Part shown: positions 7,867 through 15,333 of the stretch, in pieces | Position numbering within the stretch: the stretch's first letter is position 1 | Layout: every line of letters starts with the position of its first letter | DNA from: Paenibacillus aestuarii | GTDB taxonomy: Bacteria > Bacillota > Bacilli > Paenibacillales > NBRC-103111 | Length of the DNA: 64,000 nt | Assembly: GCF_027789125.1 (NCBI RefSeq) | Contig: NZ_JAQFVF010000061.1 | Coordinates: forward strand, 62,001-126,000 | Direction: 5' to 3' | Translations under genes and position numbers: made by a program | Notes under the pieces: generated by a model | Databases searched by the model: none | What the model was told of the DNA's origin: nothing | Seen by the model: the letters and a program-made list of their open reading frames with translations, nothing else

Positions 7867-8232
7867 ATGACGACAACATTTTTCGAACCGCAAACAGAAG
7901 AGAGTATAAAGGTTAATAAGGAAACGAAAGGAATCCGGCAAATCGATATAGGTGACGCTGTTATTAATCTCGTTTGGTGTGAAACACGTCAGGCGTATAT
8001 GTGCTGGGATTCGCGGATGACTACGAGGTGGGACCTTGTAAAAATGCGCAGAAGGCAAACACACGGACTAACGCAGGTGCAGTTTGCCGCAAAGTTCGAT
8101 TTACCAACTAACGTGATCAAACGGCTAGAGTCACCATACTTTTATCGGCCGCAACAATTTTACGTTTATCGAATACAGAAGGTACTCGGTAGAAACTTTG
8201 AATGGCAGTTCAAAAACTTGATATGGATTTAA
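7867..8232 (+). CDS. HTH protein with a TRWDL motif (paralog 2)
   Basis: A 121-residue relative of the preceding protein with a longer N-terminus (about 45 residues). The shared block is TTRWDLVKMRRRQTHGLTQV followed by an HTH ending in KRLESPYF. GGGGAGGG precedes ATG 7867 (an in-frame GTG lies at 7864). Fifteen bases separate it from the first copy, and a strong terminator follows. Duplication of a small regulator within one operon suggests heterodimers or functional divergence, which is speculative. Confidence 0.6.
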   Translation: MTTTFFEPQTEESIKVNKETKGIRQIDIGDAVINLVWCETRQAYMCWDSRMTTRWDLVKMRRRQTHGLTQVQFAAKFDLPTNVIKRLESPYFYRPQQFYVYRIQKVLGRNFEWQFKNLIWI

Positions 8233-8237
8233 AAATA

Positions 8238-8277
8238 AAAGCCGCGTTCCTCTAGTGAGGGCGCGGTTTATTTTTTG
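8238..8277. terminator. Bidirectional terminator
   Basis: CCGCGTTCCTC pairs with GAGGGCGCGG around TAGT, with A/T tracts on both sides. It serves the convergent genes ending at 8232 and 8268. Confidence 0.8.
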
Positions 8278-8516
8278 TCAGAAACGTATTCTAATATGTC
8301 CGAAATACTATAACTTTTTCCAGTTAGTTCTTCAAGAGTATCGATGATTGTACTTAGTGTTTTGAGATCAATACGCTTCGTTTGCTTCGTCTTATCTTCT
8401 TCGCATAAATCGTAAATTAAATTTGGCCTTACTTTTGCTTCACGCGCTAGTGCGTTCTTTGTAATCTTCGCTGCTTCAAGGACCTCGTTTAACTTAATCC
8501 GAATAGCCAACGTCAT
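8268..8516 (-). CDS. Cro/C1-type repressor (HTH)
   Basis: An 82-residue protein of the short XRE/HTH_26 kind. NALAREAKVRPNLIYDLCEE forms the helix-turn-helix, followed by KRIDLKTLSTIIDTLEEL, typical of these one-domain repressors. ATG 8516 (or the adjacent TTG 8519) follows AGGAGGTGAGG. It is transcribed away from the 8659 gene cluster, with repeated TAACGATAG sites between them, which is the layout of a phage-type switch. It has no peptidase domain, so RecA-type self-cleavage is not expected and induction would need an antirepressor. Confidence 0.75.
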   Translation of the reverse strand: MTLAIRIKLNEVLEAAKITKNALAREAKVRPNLIYDLCEEDKTKQTKRIDLKTLSTIIDTLEELTGKSYSISDILEYVSDKK

Positions 8517-8569
8517 CAACTCCTCACCTCCTGATTATAACGTAATATTAATCATCTGGAAATTACTCC

Positions 8570-8623
8570 TTGACGTTTAACGATAGGACGTATAAACTAA
8601 AGTTAACGATAGACGTTAAACAT
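8570..8623. promoter_or_regulatory. Switch operator region between divergent genes
   Basis: TAACGATAG occurs at 8578-8586 and 8604-8612, 26 bases apart. The second copy lies in TAACG-ATAGA-CGTTA, a 5-bp dyad. TTGACG (8570-8575) and TATAAA (8591-8596) could be a promoter, with a short 15-base spacer. A related TACGATAA follows. These are probable operators of the 8516 repressor. Confidence 0.55.
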
Positions 8624-8658
8624 TATACGATAAATAACGCAAGGAGGTTTCACATTTT

Positions 8659-8886
8659 ATGACTATTGTACATATTCGATTCATTAAGCACTCACCGTCC
8701 GGAACTATTCACGCAACTATGTTAAACGTAGCAAATCGCCAGACTATTTCGGTTCAACACGGTTACTTTTGCTCGTTAACAGGCGTTGGTCGCGACGCAA
8801 TCCTTGGCGCCGTTGAAATAGCGCCAACCATCGCCGTAGCACTCGGCTTCATCGTACCGATCGCGAAAGGAGATGTCGCTGTATGA
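8659..8886 (+). CDS. Small hypothetical protein, first gene after the switch
   Basis: A 75-residue protein behind a perfect AAGGAGGT. It starts MTIVHIRFIKHSPSG and ends with a hydrophobic, alanine-rich stretch (GAVEIAPTIAVALGFIVPIA) that could be a membrane segment or a buried helix. No family is recognised. As the first gene of the divergent early operon it holds the position of Cro or antirepressor genes, but no HTH is visible. Confidence 0.6.
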   Translation: MTIVHIRFIKHSPSGTIHATMLNVANRQTISVQHGYFCSLTGVGRDAILGAVEIAPTIAVALGFIVPIAKGDVAV

Positions 8887-9011
8887 CGTATGTTGGAGCA
8901 TCGATCTATCCGCCAGAGCCTACCCCACGCTATCGCCGTAAACACACGCGCCTCATTTTGAAGCTAATCGGTATTATCTTAGCCGAGATGCTACACGCAT
9001 TTTTAGCGTAA
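8883..9011 (+). CDS. Small 42-aa protein, translationally coupled
   Basis: ATG 8883 overlaps the previous stop (ATGA). The product begins MTYVGASIYPPEPTPRYRRK, a proline and arginine-rich N-terminus, followed by a hydrophobic helix LILKLIGIILAEMLHAFLA. A tiny single-span membrane protein is possible. No family is recognised. Confidence 0.5.
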   Translation: MTYVGASIYPPEPTPRYRRKHTRLILKLIGIILAEMLHAFLA

Positions 9012-9026
9012 AAGGAGGGCTGCGCA

Positions 9027-9505
9027 ATGAAACAAGTAATCGCTGAAATTGGACCGTTTTGACAATGACGAGTACCTGCCGATGCCCGGCGTCCTCACCT
9101 CGGAGAATAACGTATTCCTTTATCGAACGCGAGGAAGGCGGCAGCTTGTGGGTTATCCGTGTTAAACCGTTGGACAAGCCGGACCTATACCGGCAAGTGG
9201 GCGCGCCGCTTCTTATCGGACATACCGATCGAGATGAATCGATGATACCGGAAATTGTTACGAAGCTGCAAGACCGCACCGCTTACGAGTCCGGAAAGGG
9301 GGTGGTTTTATTGCTCATGGTCGACGGTAATGCGGCCGTAGTCGTATATGACGAAATCGCGCTTGTATATGATAGCGAAACAGGAGCCGTTAAGATTCAA
9401 CGGATCCAATCGCGTGAAGACGGTAGTTTCACCGGTGTCGAGACGCTGCGAACGTTTCAAACGCCGGCACAGCTCGCGCTCTTACGTAATGTCTGCTTAG
9501 CTTGA
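9027..9505 (+). pseudogene. Hypothetical gene apparently broken by two frameshifts
   Basis: ATG 9027 has a perfect AAGGAGG site and reads MKQVIAEIGPF, then hits TGA in a run of four T (9057-9060). Shifting by one base continues as DNDEYLPMPGVLTSEN to about 9105. A second one-base shift continues as ITYSFIEREEGGSLWVIRV and on to a stop at 9505. The long last part has an in-frame ATG at 9065 but no ribosome site. The intact protein would be about 158 residues, of unknown family. Sequencing error in the T run or programmed shifting are alternatives. Confidence 0.5.
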
Positions 9506-9554
9506 AGCGCGATCCCGTCGTTAACGCTGCAAACGTTTACCGCCAGTCGGGACC

Positions 9555-9604
9555 GTTAAACAAATTGTACGTTCTGTTAAACAAACGCGCCAACGTTGTT
9601 TAAC
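9555..9604. repeat. Iteron-like GTTAAACAAA repeats
   Basis: GTTAAACAAA at 9555-9564 and 9576-9585 are 21 bases apart, two helical turns, with an inverted TTGTTTAAC at 9596-9604. They lie in the 400-base gene-free stretch before the primase gene, where a replication origin would be expected. Confidence 0.5.
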
Positions 9605-9779
9605 CGATCTTGTGTCCGGTGGAGTCGGCGCCAAACGACTCGTACGCCAACGCCGAATTTTACATATAACGCGTAGATGTCGGGATAGGCTGCCGTTGTC
9701 TGCGCGTTTCTTATACTCATTAATACGAACATGCATTCGTGGTGGTTTCATTCAAATATTGAATTTTTTTTTGGCAAAA

Positions 9780-9856
9780 GTGTGCGAAGTTATCTTCGCC
9801 GTATATTAACGTGGTGTAGGGCGGGAATTAATTTTCGCGGCAGGTGTGCGAAGTTA
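9780..9856 (+). repeat. GTGTGCGAAGTTA direct repeats with hairpin
   Basis: The 13-mer occurs at 9780-9792 and 9844-9856. The first copy continues into GCGAAG-TTAT-CTTCGC, a perfect 6-bp hairpin. They may be part of an origin or an operator for the primase operon; the rest of 9506-9910 shows no gene. Confidence 0.45.
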
Positions 9857-9910
9857 AATATCGCCTCGTAAGTAACAGTGAGAACAATAAACTTGAAGGG
9901 AGGGTCGCAA

Positions 9911-10072
9911 CTGAAAACTTATTTCTTTTGCTATGACGTTGGATTAAGCCGAAAACTCCGCGATCGAGGTATTAGGTACATAACCGTCGCGGTTCATCCG
10001 AAGACTCATCGAATGTTCTGGCTTTACGAGCAAACACTCGAACTTTCAGAAGCGTTATATCATCTCAATTAG
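9911..10072 (+). CDS. Small phage-type protein (DUF5659-like), probable CTG start
   Basis: A 53-residue protein read from CTG 9911, seven bases after AGGGAGGG. It continues KTYFFCYDVGLSRKLRDRG and GIRYITVAVHPKTHRMFWLY. The pattern of a short strand, a helix, then strands and an F/W-rich strand resembles the DUF5659 proteins found beside phage replication genes. An in-frame GTG at 9878 is possible but has no ribosome site. It lies just before the primase and probably shares its transcript. Confidence 0.45.
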   Translation: MKTYFFCYDVGLSRKLRDRGIRYITVAVHPKTHRMFWLYEQTLELSEALYHLN

Positions 10073-10092
10073 CGGAGGAGTGCGGTTAAACA

Positions 10093-11490
10093 ATGCAAAA
10101 AGTGATAGACAAATTGTTCGATTATTACTTAATTCAGAACACGCATTACCTCATTCAAATGAAAGACGGTACATTTATCACGCGGAATGATCGTAGCAAG
10201 CCATTACGTCGGTTTCACGTTCAAAACCATCTCGGCGGCAAGCTGCCGATCGGTACATTTTCCGGCGCGTACCTAACAAAATTTATCTGCTTCGACGTTG
10301 ATTACGCTGATGAAGCGGAAACGGCCAGATGGGTGACGTATAAATTGGCGGATACACTCGACGATCTTGGCCTGCATAATTACGCGATATCTTTCAGCGG
10401 CTCGAAGGGTTACCACGTTGAGTTATTCTACGACAAAGCGATCAGCGTCGCCGCCTCCCGCCAGTTCTTCGATTTTATCGTGCAACGCGCGGAAATAGTA
10501 GGTGTCGGTCAGGGTAAAACGGAGTTCGTACCGTACGCGACAAGGGGCGTTAAGTTGCCGCTTGGAATCCAGCAGAAAACGGGCAATTTTTGCGGCTTCT
10601 GCAACGTTGACGATGGGCTGCGCGTTATGGACCGATCCGAATCAATTGCTTACTTTCTCACGCTAAAGAAGACGGACCATGCCGCCATTCTCGAGCTTAT
10701 TCACGAAGAGAGCTCGTACGATAGCCGGGCCGCCGCCGATATGGAAAACGCGATAAGCCGACACAAACCGCTCGCGATCTATGACCAATCGGAGAGCTAT
10801 ACGTTGGCGCACGCGGCCAAGCGTTACAACGACGGAATGACGGCGCCAGGGCAGCGTCATAAATCATTCTTACTGCTCGCGCGATTAATGAACCATAACG
10901 GGGTTGAGCGGCCGGACGCATTAGCGGCAATAACCGAATGGTTTACGTGGCAGGATCGCCGCTTATATAGTACGGAATGGTCCGCATGCATAAAGGATCT
11001 GCAGGAGTGCGTCGATTACGTTTATCACCATAATCAAACGCTCATTACCGATCAGCGGGACCTCACGGTTACATTTTCAGAGATTGACGCGATAATCCGG
11101 CGATGTCCGCAGAAGAATCAGAAGGCGGTCGCGTATGCGATGCTTGTACATTCTAAACGATGGGGAAACGGGATTTTTTACATGTCGTACGGTCAGATCG
11201 AAGAAGCAGCGGGCGTGGACGATAACACGGTCGGCCGGCAGATAAATAAACTCGAAAAGCTCGGCGTAATCGCGATAGTAAGCCGGAATCAAAAGCAGAA
11301 GGGAACGTATAAGAAAAGGCCAAACTTTTACCGGATGACTTTAAGCGTAGAAAAAGCTGCGGATGAGCGGAGTTACGAAATTAACGGGGGCTCAGATATT
11401 GGAGATTGCTTACGGTATTTCTATACGGAGAAGGAGATTAGATCGTTATTACCGCGGAGACAGAGTAATGCGGTATTAACAGTATCGTAA
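10093..11490 (+). CDS. Archaeo-eukaryotic-type primase (TOTE-like AEP) with C-terminal winged helix
   Basis: A 465-residue protein. The AEP catalytic pattern is visible: FICFDVDYADE with metal-binding D68 and D70, SGSKGYHVELF with H108, and KLPLGIQQKTGNFCGF near 155-175, which resembles the third block of TOTE-type primases. Residues from about 330 to 410 read as a winged helix (YGQIEEAAGVDDNTVGRQIN with a basic wing). It probably starts replication of the element as an initiator-primase. No helicase domain is fused. The fold call is made by motif only. The nearest ribosome site, GGAGGAG, is about 12 bases upstream. Confidence 0.75.
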   Translation: MQKVIDKLFDYYLIQNTHYLIQMKDGTFITRNDRSKPLRRFHVQNHLGGKLPIGTFSGAYLTKFICFDVDYADEAETARWVTYKLADTLDDLGLHNYAISFSGSKGYHVELFYDKAISVAASRQFFDFIVQRAEIVGVGQGKTEFVPYATRGVKLPLGIQQKTGNFCGFCNVDDGLRVMDRSESIAYFLTLKKTDHAAILELIHEESSYDSRAAADMENAISRHKPLAIYDQSESYTLAHAAKRYNDGMTAPGQRHKSFLLLARLMNHNGVERPDALAAITEWFTWQDRRLYSTEWSACIKDLQECVDYVYHHNQTLITDQRDLTVTFSEIDAIIRRCPQKNQKAVAYAMLVHSKRWGNGIFYMSYGQIEEAAGVDDNTVGRQINKLEKLGVIAIVSRNQKQKGTYKKRPNFYRMTLSVEKAADERSYEINGGSDIGDCLRYFYTEKEIRSLLPRRQSNAVLTVS

Positions 11491-11624
11491 GTAAACGTCA
11501 TAAAAGATGAAATAAACCTATTAACCCCCAAAACGTACAAAGTTATCTCAATTATACCATTCGCTTAAAATATACCCGATAAACAATCGAAAGTCAACAA
11601 TTAGACAACTGGAGGGCGGTACTA

Positions 11625-12257
11625 TTGATTAGACAAAGGGAATACGAGCTAGCACGTCAGGACGCTTACTATAACGGAGATTACGACGCGATCGAGCGTA
11701 TTATTGATGCGGAGGCAATTGGTGCCCGGATCGAGTCGTTACAGCCAGAAACAGAAAATCGGGTAGGTCTAATTCATCGTATCGATCCTGGCACGGGTGC
11801 AATAGCTTACGCACTTGAGTACGTATCTGGTTTAACGCGTGAGGAGGCCGCCCCAATCATAAGTGAACTATGCGCTGCTTTGCCTTTAGACAAACGAGTT
11901 AAACAGTGTGCTTTTTGCTGGCACCTGTGGAGGGATGATAGCCGAAACAATACTAAGCAAACTTGCTGCGACGATTGTAAGCGAGCATTTAAGACACTTC
12001 AAAAAAGGAATCAACGCACAGATAAAGCACTGCTAGCTGGTGTAGTATCTAAAAAGAAGAAAACGAAGCGTGAAGAGAACTACATATGGTGGCACGAGTA
12101 TCCGTTCTGGCTGAACGAGTACGAAATGCTCAAACAATCTTGGAAATACGAAGTTCCATACGAAACCGAACTAATTGACGCCATCCTTGGCCAAAGACTA
12201 ATTTACGGGGAGGGTAATCGCAAAGTAAAAAACGGCGAGGACGAGCAAGACAGATGA
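11625..12257 (+). CDS. Hypothetical zinc-ribbon protein of the element
   Basis: A 210-residue protein from TTG 11625 behind GGAGGGC. The N-terminal half is helical and acidic; the middle carries CAFCWHLW and CCDDCKRAF (about 95-125), a four-cysteine zinc site. A basic segment KKKKTKREENYIWWHEYPFW follows. No known family is recognised. Zinc ribbon plus basic tail suggests nucleic-acid binding. It follows the primase after a 134-base gap. Confidence 0.6.
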   Translation: MIRQREYELARQDAYYNGDYDAIERIIDAEAIGARIESLQPETENRVGLIHRIDPGTGAIAYALEYVSGLTREEAAPIISELCAALPLDKRVKQCAFCWHLWRDDSRNNTKQTCCDDCKRAFKTLQKRNQRTDKALLAGVVSKKKKTKREENYIWWHEYPFWLNEYEMLKQSWKYEVPYETELIDAILGQRLIYGEGNRKVKNGEDEQDR

Positions 12258-12352
12258 TTTTTAAGTGGCGACAAAAAGGTATACATGTAGGGGGCCAAAC
12301 TCCTGCGAGATTATTATATGTGACATTCTAAAGCAGAGAGGAGCAGACGTAT

Positions 12353-12574
12353 ATGGATTCGACGGCGGTAAGAGCAGTCAGAATTAAACTAGGCTTCACA
12401 CAACAACAATTTGCTGTGCATCTCGGTGTCAGTCGTTCCTTAATTTCGAGTGTCGAGGCTGGATTACGCGCGGTCAGTCTAAAACTTCAATACAAAATAG
12501 CGCAGTTTGTCGGTGTTGATGACGGCATCATCGAAGCAATAAAACGTGCGCGCTACTCAGATACGCTTGCATAA
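12353..12574 (+). CDS. Cro/C1-type HTH regulator
   Basis: A 73-residue one-domain XRE protein. RIKLGFTQQQFAVHLGVSRS and LISSVEAGLRAVS form helices 1-4 of the Cro/C1 fold with the normal spacing. GAGAGGAG precedes ATG 12353. It is probably a second regulator of the element, controlling the zinc-protein and terminase-like module that follows. Confidence 0.8.
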   Translation: MDSTAVRAVRIKLGFTQQQFAVHLGVSRSLISSVEAGLRAVSLKLQYKIAQFVGVDDGIIEAIKRARYSDTLA

Positions 12575-12668
12575 TGGAGCGATTTTGCGCATGCGCATTT
12601 TGAACGGGGCAGTCCATTTGTTGGATAAGGCTCTTTTTTTATGCTTAAGAAAACTAATCTTACGAGGT

Positions 12669-13040
12669 TTGGAGGGGGCCAAAGTTAGCGTTCTAACGGA
12701 AATTCAGCGCTTAGCCCGAAATCGGTGCGCAAATTTTACACGTTGTGACGGTTGTCTAATCGAATTAGACGATCGACTAACATGCCGGTTCTTTCGTGAT
12801 AATGCAGAAGGGGCACGTTGTAAGTATTTCGAATCCAGCGTGCTTCCGGAAGATAGCGGACTCGAAGCGAAGTATTTCGGAGGTACGAAGAAAAACCTCG
12901 ATCGTTGCGATATGTGCCGTAAGGATTACGTTAAAACATCGAACAGACAGCGGTATTGTACCGGTTGTCGTGATCGTGCCGAGTCGTTGGCGAGACGTAA
13001 GAGAGACGCGCGGTACAAAGGGAAGAAAGCGACGGTTTAA
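12669..13040 (+). CDS. Cysteine-rich VLP-domain protein
   Basis: About 123 residues. CANFTRCDGCLIELDDRLTC and RCKYFESSVLPEDSGLEA match the Cys_rich_VLP pattern (a cysteine cluster followed by VLP) found in phages and mobile elements. A second zinc pair, CDMC and YCTGCRDR, and a strongly basic tail follow. The start is uncertain: a GGAGGGGG site at 12671-12678 is followed at the right distance by GTT, not a usual start, while the in-frame TTG 12669 overlaps the site. The frame is open back to 12546. Confidence 0.65.
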   Translation: MEGAKVSVLTEIQRLARNRCANFTRCDGCLIELDDRLTCRFFRDNAEGARCKYFESSVLPEDSGLEAKYFGGTKKNLDRCDMCRKDYVKTSNRQRYCTGCRDRAESLARRKRDARYKGKKATV

Positions 13041-13172
13041 GAGTAGAATCAGCATGATATGACGCGTTTAAAGCGGGAAATTAAGCACTCGATAACTGCG
13101 ATAAGGGGATAAACCATTTATTGCTTTTTTTACGTTGTAAAGCGTCGATTCTATAGAGGAAGTAGGCGAATC

Positions 13173-13397
13173 ATGCATATCGAACGCATCGGCCATAAGC
13201 GGATTGTTACGATCGGCAACAAGTGGATGACTTTTGGTGAAAGTGTAAGTGAGCAATATATCGGCTTCATGGCTCCTATGCTTATTAAAAAATACGGAAA
13301 GAAGGTAGAGTATGACAAACCCTCAACAAATTTCGGTACGACATGTACAAGATGGAAGGAAGGAAATTGTCCGAATCTATGCGCCATCAGGATATGA
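13173..13397 (+). CDS. Hypothetical 74-aa protein
   Basis: Reads MHIERIGHKRIVTIGNKWMT and ends with TTCTRWKEGNCPNLC, which has a possible metal or disulfide cysteine trio. The ribosome site (GAGGAAG) is weak and distant, and the last 86 bases overlap the next gene in another frame. One of the two may be spurious; I favour the next one. Confidence 0.35.
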   Translation: MHIERIGHKRIVTIGNKWMTFGESVSEQYIGFMAPMLIKKYGKKVEYDKPSTNFGTTCTRWKEGNCPNLCAIRI

Positions 13398-13608
13398 GTA
13401 CGAGATTGGAAACTGGGAAATGGATCGAGATAAAACGCCTCTTGAATCCGCGGTCGATGCGCTATGGTCGGGATTTTTTAGAGCTTTGGATTTGCGCGAT
13501 ACTTTCGGGAATTTACCGATAGCGCTATTTTCGAAAGTTCCTGGTGCCATCGACAAATTCGAAATTGAGTACGAATCAGATAAAACCACAATGGATGTAG
13601 AGAACTAA
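13312..13608 (+). CDS. Hypothetical 98-aa protein
   Basis: A 98-residue acidic protein (IYAPSGYEYEIGNWEMD, then a helical ESAVDALWSGFFRALDL) with GAAGGTAGAG before its ATG. No family is recognised. It ends 22 bases before the terminase-small-like gene and is probably cotranscribed with it. Confidence 0.5.
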   Translation: MTNPQQISVRHVQDGRKEIVRIYAPSGYEYEIGNWEMDRDKTPLESAVDALWSGFFRALDLRDTFGNLPIALFSKVPGAIDKFEIEYESDKTTMDVEN

Positions 13609-13630
13609 GTAAGCGGGAGGGTGGCGAATT

Positions 13631-14059
13631 ATGAGTAAATTCCACGAATTGAAACCTGAAAAGCAAAAGGCGATACTTCTGTTAACGCAGTCTATCATTG
13701 ATCCGGAGGCTGAGCGCCTTACATATGGCAAGATTTCGGAGGAATGCGGTGTTGATGTGGCGACATTGTTCCGGTGGCGGACGCAAGATCCGGACTTTAA
13801 AGCTGCACGCAAAGAATTAGTCGATAGTTACGCAGATGAGATCGTTGGTGACGCGTTTACTGCGCTAAGGTATCAGCTTCGTACCAAACGAAATGTCAAG
13901 GCTGCGGAAATTGTACTTCGTTCGCGTGGAATGCTAGTCGACCGGAGAGAAGGCGGTCCGGATACGATTGTTAACGTTGGAGTAGCGGATCAAGATAACG
14001 ATGCTCTGACAAACGAATTAGCGGAGTTGAGACTTAGGATTGGATTGAATGACATGTAA
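13631..14059 (+). CDS. phBC6A51-type HTH protein, terminase-small-like
   Basis: A 142-residue protein behind GGGAGGGTGG. YGKISEECGVDVATLFRWRT (about 33-52) is a transposase-like HTH (HTH_Tnp_1_2), followed by a helical stretch KELVDSYADEIVGDAFTALR and a C-terminal coiled tail. This layout fits the phBC6A51 family, small phage proteins usually encoded where a small terminase subunit would be. In a satellite, such a gene could redirect packaging of a helper phage. No large terminase follows; accessory genes do. Confidence 0.6.
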   Translation: MSKFHELKPEKQKAILLLTQSIIDPEAERLTYGKISEECGVDVATLFRWRTQDPDFKAARKELVDSYADEIVGDAFTALRYQLRTKRNVKAAEIVLRSRGMLVDRREGGPDTIVNVGVADQDNDALTNELAELRLRIGLNDM

Positions 14060-14163
14060 ACTTAACGAAAAATGCAATATTTAACGAGATTTCTAGCTTC
14101 GCTTCCATCATATTAAAAACTTAGAATGGTAGGTGTACGCATAGTGTATTTGGGACGAAAAAC

Positions 14164-14249
14164 GCATAGTGGCGCGGCTTTCCGGCGGTTCAAAAGCAAT
14201 AAAATGATCCGACTGATTGGAATATGACATAATTGCGATCATGCAAATG
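14164..14249 (+). repeat. Noncoding repeat copy A
   Basis: Starts GCATAGTGGCGCGGC and ends GCGATCATGCAAATG. It aligns end to end with copy B (15508-15593), roughly two thirds identical; a GTACGC(A/G)TAG block precedes both. It lies between the terminase-small-like gene and the DUF6338 gene. No coding frame fits both copies. Confidence 0.55.
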
Positions 14250-14329
14250 ATTTTTCTTCAAAATATTGGAATGGTAAAAAGGTGAAAAGTTTTACTTGTC
14301 GAATACATATTTTCGGGAGGAGATGTATT

Positions 14330-15076
14330 TTGGATAATCTTTTGGGAACAATTGTTTTTTTACTTCCAGGATTTATTATGTATTTTTGGCTTCAAGCGTT
14401 TGGGATTAACCCTGTAGTAAAACATACCCCAACGGAATTTACCGCAGTTTCTGCACTCTTATGGTTACCGGTTTCATTCTTAACAATATTATTATATAAC
14501 TCGGCTATTTCGTTATCTAAGCTGATTTCAACAGCAAGTCAAATTTGGACTTTAGATGCATTAAAAGCAGAATCATCAAATCTTTATTTCTTAGTTATCT
14601 TTTTATGCCTGAGTGGAATTGTTAGTTTGATTGCAAGTATCATTTGGGCAAAGTGGGTTCACCCATTGGTGCAAAATAAAATTATCAATAGGGTTAGGGA
14701 ATGGCGTGGACTAGCTCCTTTTTCCAGTTCGTCTTCTGTTTGGGATGAAGTATTTGCTCAGAATGACTCCCAAGTTGTTGAAATTGGCAGAATCGATAAG
14801 TCAGGTATGTCGATGATCGGTTGTATAAAAAAAGCGTCCCGTACTTTTGAACCGGAACGCCATTTACATTTAGAAGATGTTACTTTTTTCACCGAACTCG
14901 TTAAGAACTATCCTATTCCTGAATCTCATGTCTTTTATGATACAAAGTCTGGTTCTTACGTGAAAATATTTGATGCCGAAGCAATTTATAATGCACAAGT
15001 GGAAGATCGTCAAAAAGCAGAACTTCAAAAAGAACCCGTTTCTGTTACTTCTTCTTTGGATCAGCAGGAGAAGTAA
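14330..15076 (+). CDS. DUF6338-type membrane protein
   Basis: 248 residues from TTG 14330, seven bases after GGGAGGAG. The start LDNLLGTIVFLLPGFIMYFW matches the DUF6338 opening. Three membrane spans are visible (about 5-25, 40-65, 85-110), then a cytosolic domain in which VWDEVFAQNDSQVVEIGRID is followed by strands. DUF6338 function is not known; relatives occur among accessory genes of mobile elements. Base use is AT-rich compared with the neighbouring replication genes, suggesting separate acquisition. Its last 32 bases overlap a gene on the other strand. Confidence 0.7.
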   Translation: MDNLLGTIVFLLPGFIMYFWLQAFGINPVVKHTPTEFTAVSALLWLPVSFLTILLYNSAISLSKLISTASQIWTLDALKAESSNLYFLVIFLCLSGIVSLIASIIWAKWVHPLVQNKIINRVREWRGLAPFSSSSSVWDEVFAQNDSQVVEIGRIDKSGMSMIGCIKKASRTFEPERHLHLEDVTFFTELVKNYPIPESHVFYDTKSGSYVKIFDAEAIYNAQVEDRQKAELQKEPVSVTSSLDQQEK

Positions 15077-15179
15077 GTCTGGCCGACGGCTTGTCAAGCG
15101 ATTTCTCCAGTTTAGCCGAGGGTTTATTGAAGGATTCATTTAGTATATTTAATTTATTATCATTGTTCTCTTTGCTCAA
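15045..15179 (-). CDS. Small lysine-rich protein, copy 2 of a tandem pair
   Basis: A 44-residue protein from TTG 15179 behind AGGAGATAAG: MSKENNDNKLNILNESFNKP, then SAKLEKSLDKPSARL, ending in PKKK. It is clearly related to the next upstream gene (15190-15333), sharing N(D/E)S(L/F)NK, SAK, DK(L/P)SARLT and a lysine tail. It ends inside the convergent DUF6338 gene. Composition suggests a short helical protein; no known family. Confidence 0.6.
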   Translation of the reverse strand: MSKENNDNKLNILNESFNKPSAKLEKSLDKPSARLTSPADPKKK

Positions 15180-15189
15180 ACTTATCTCC

Positions 15190-15333
15190 TCATTTCTTTT
15201 TAGTGTTGCCAGAATCGGTTAGTCTTGCTGATAATTTATCAACCGATGCCGTTACTTTTTTTTCTGCTGGAGTAGCCATCTTCGCAGATACTTTATTTAG
15301 GGAATCATTAATGACTTTTCTCTTTTCATCCAT
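15190..15333 (-). CDS. Small lysine-rich protein, copy 1 of a tandem pair
   Basis: A 47-residue protein from ATG 15333 behind GGGAGGTC: MDEKRKVINDSLNKVSAKMA, then VTASVDKLSARLTDSG and a KKK end. It is a paralog of the gene just downstream, separated by ten bases. Both are convergent with DUF6338 and could antagonise it by antisense overlap or act with it. No family is recognised. Confidence 0.6.
   Translation of the reverse strand: MDEKRKVINDSLNKVSAKMATPAEKKVTASVDKLSARLTDSGNTKKK

Noticed and set aside
6139..11490. Classical NHEJ module
   Set aside because: Ligase and AEP primase are present but no Ku-like gene is seen and the genes are four kilobases apart with regulators between.
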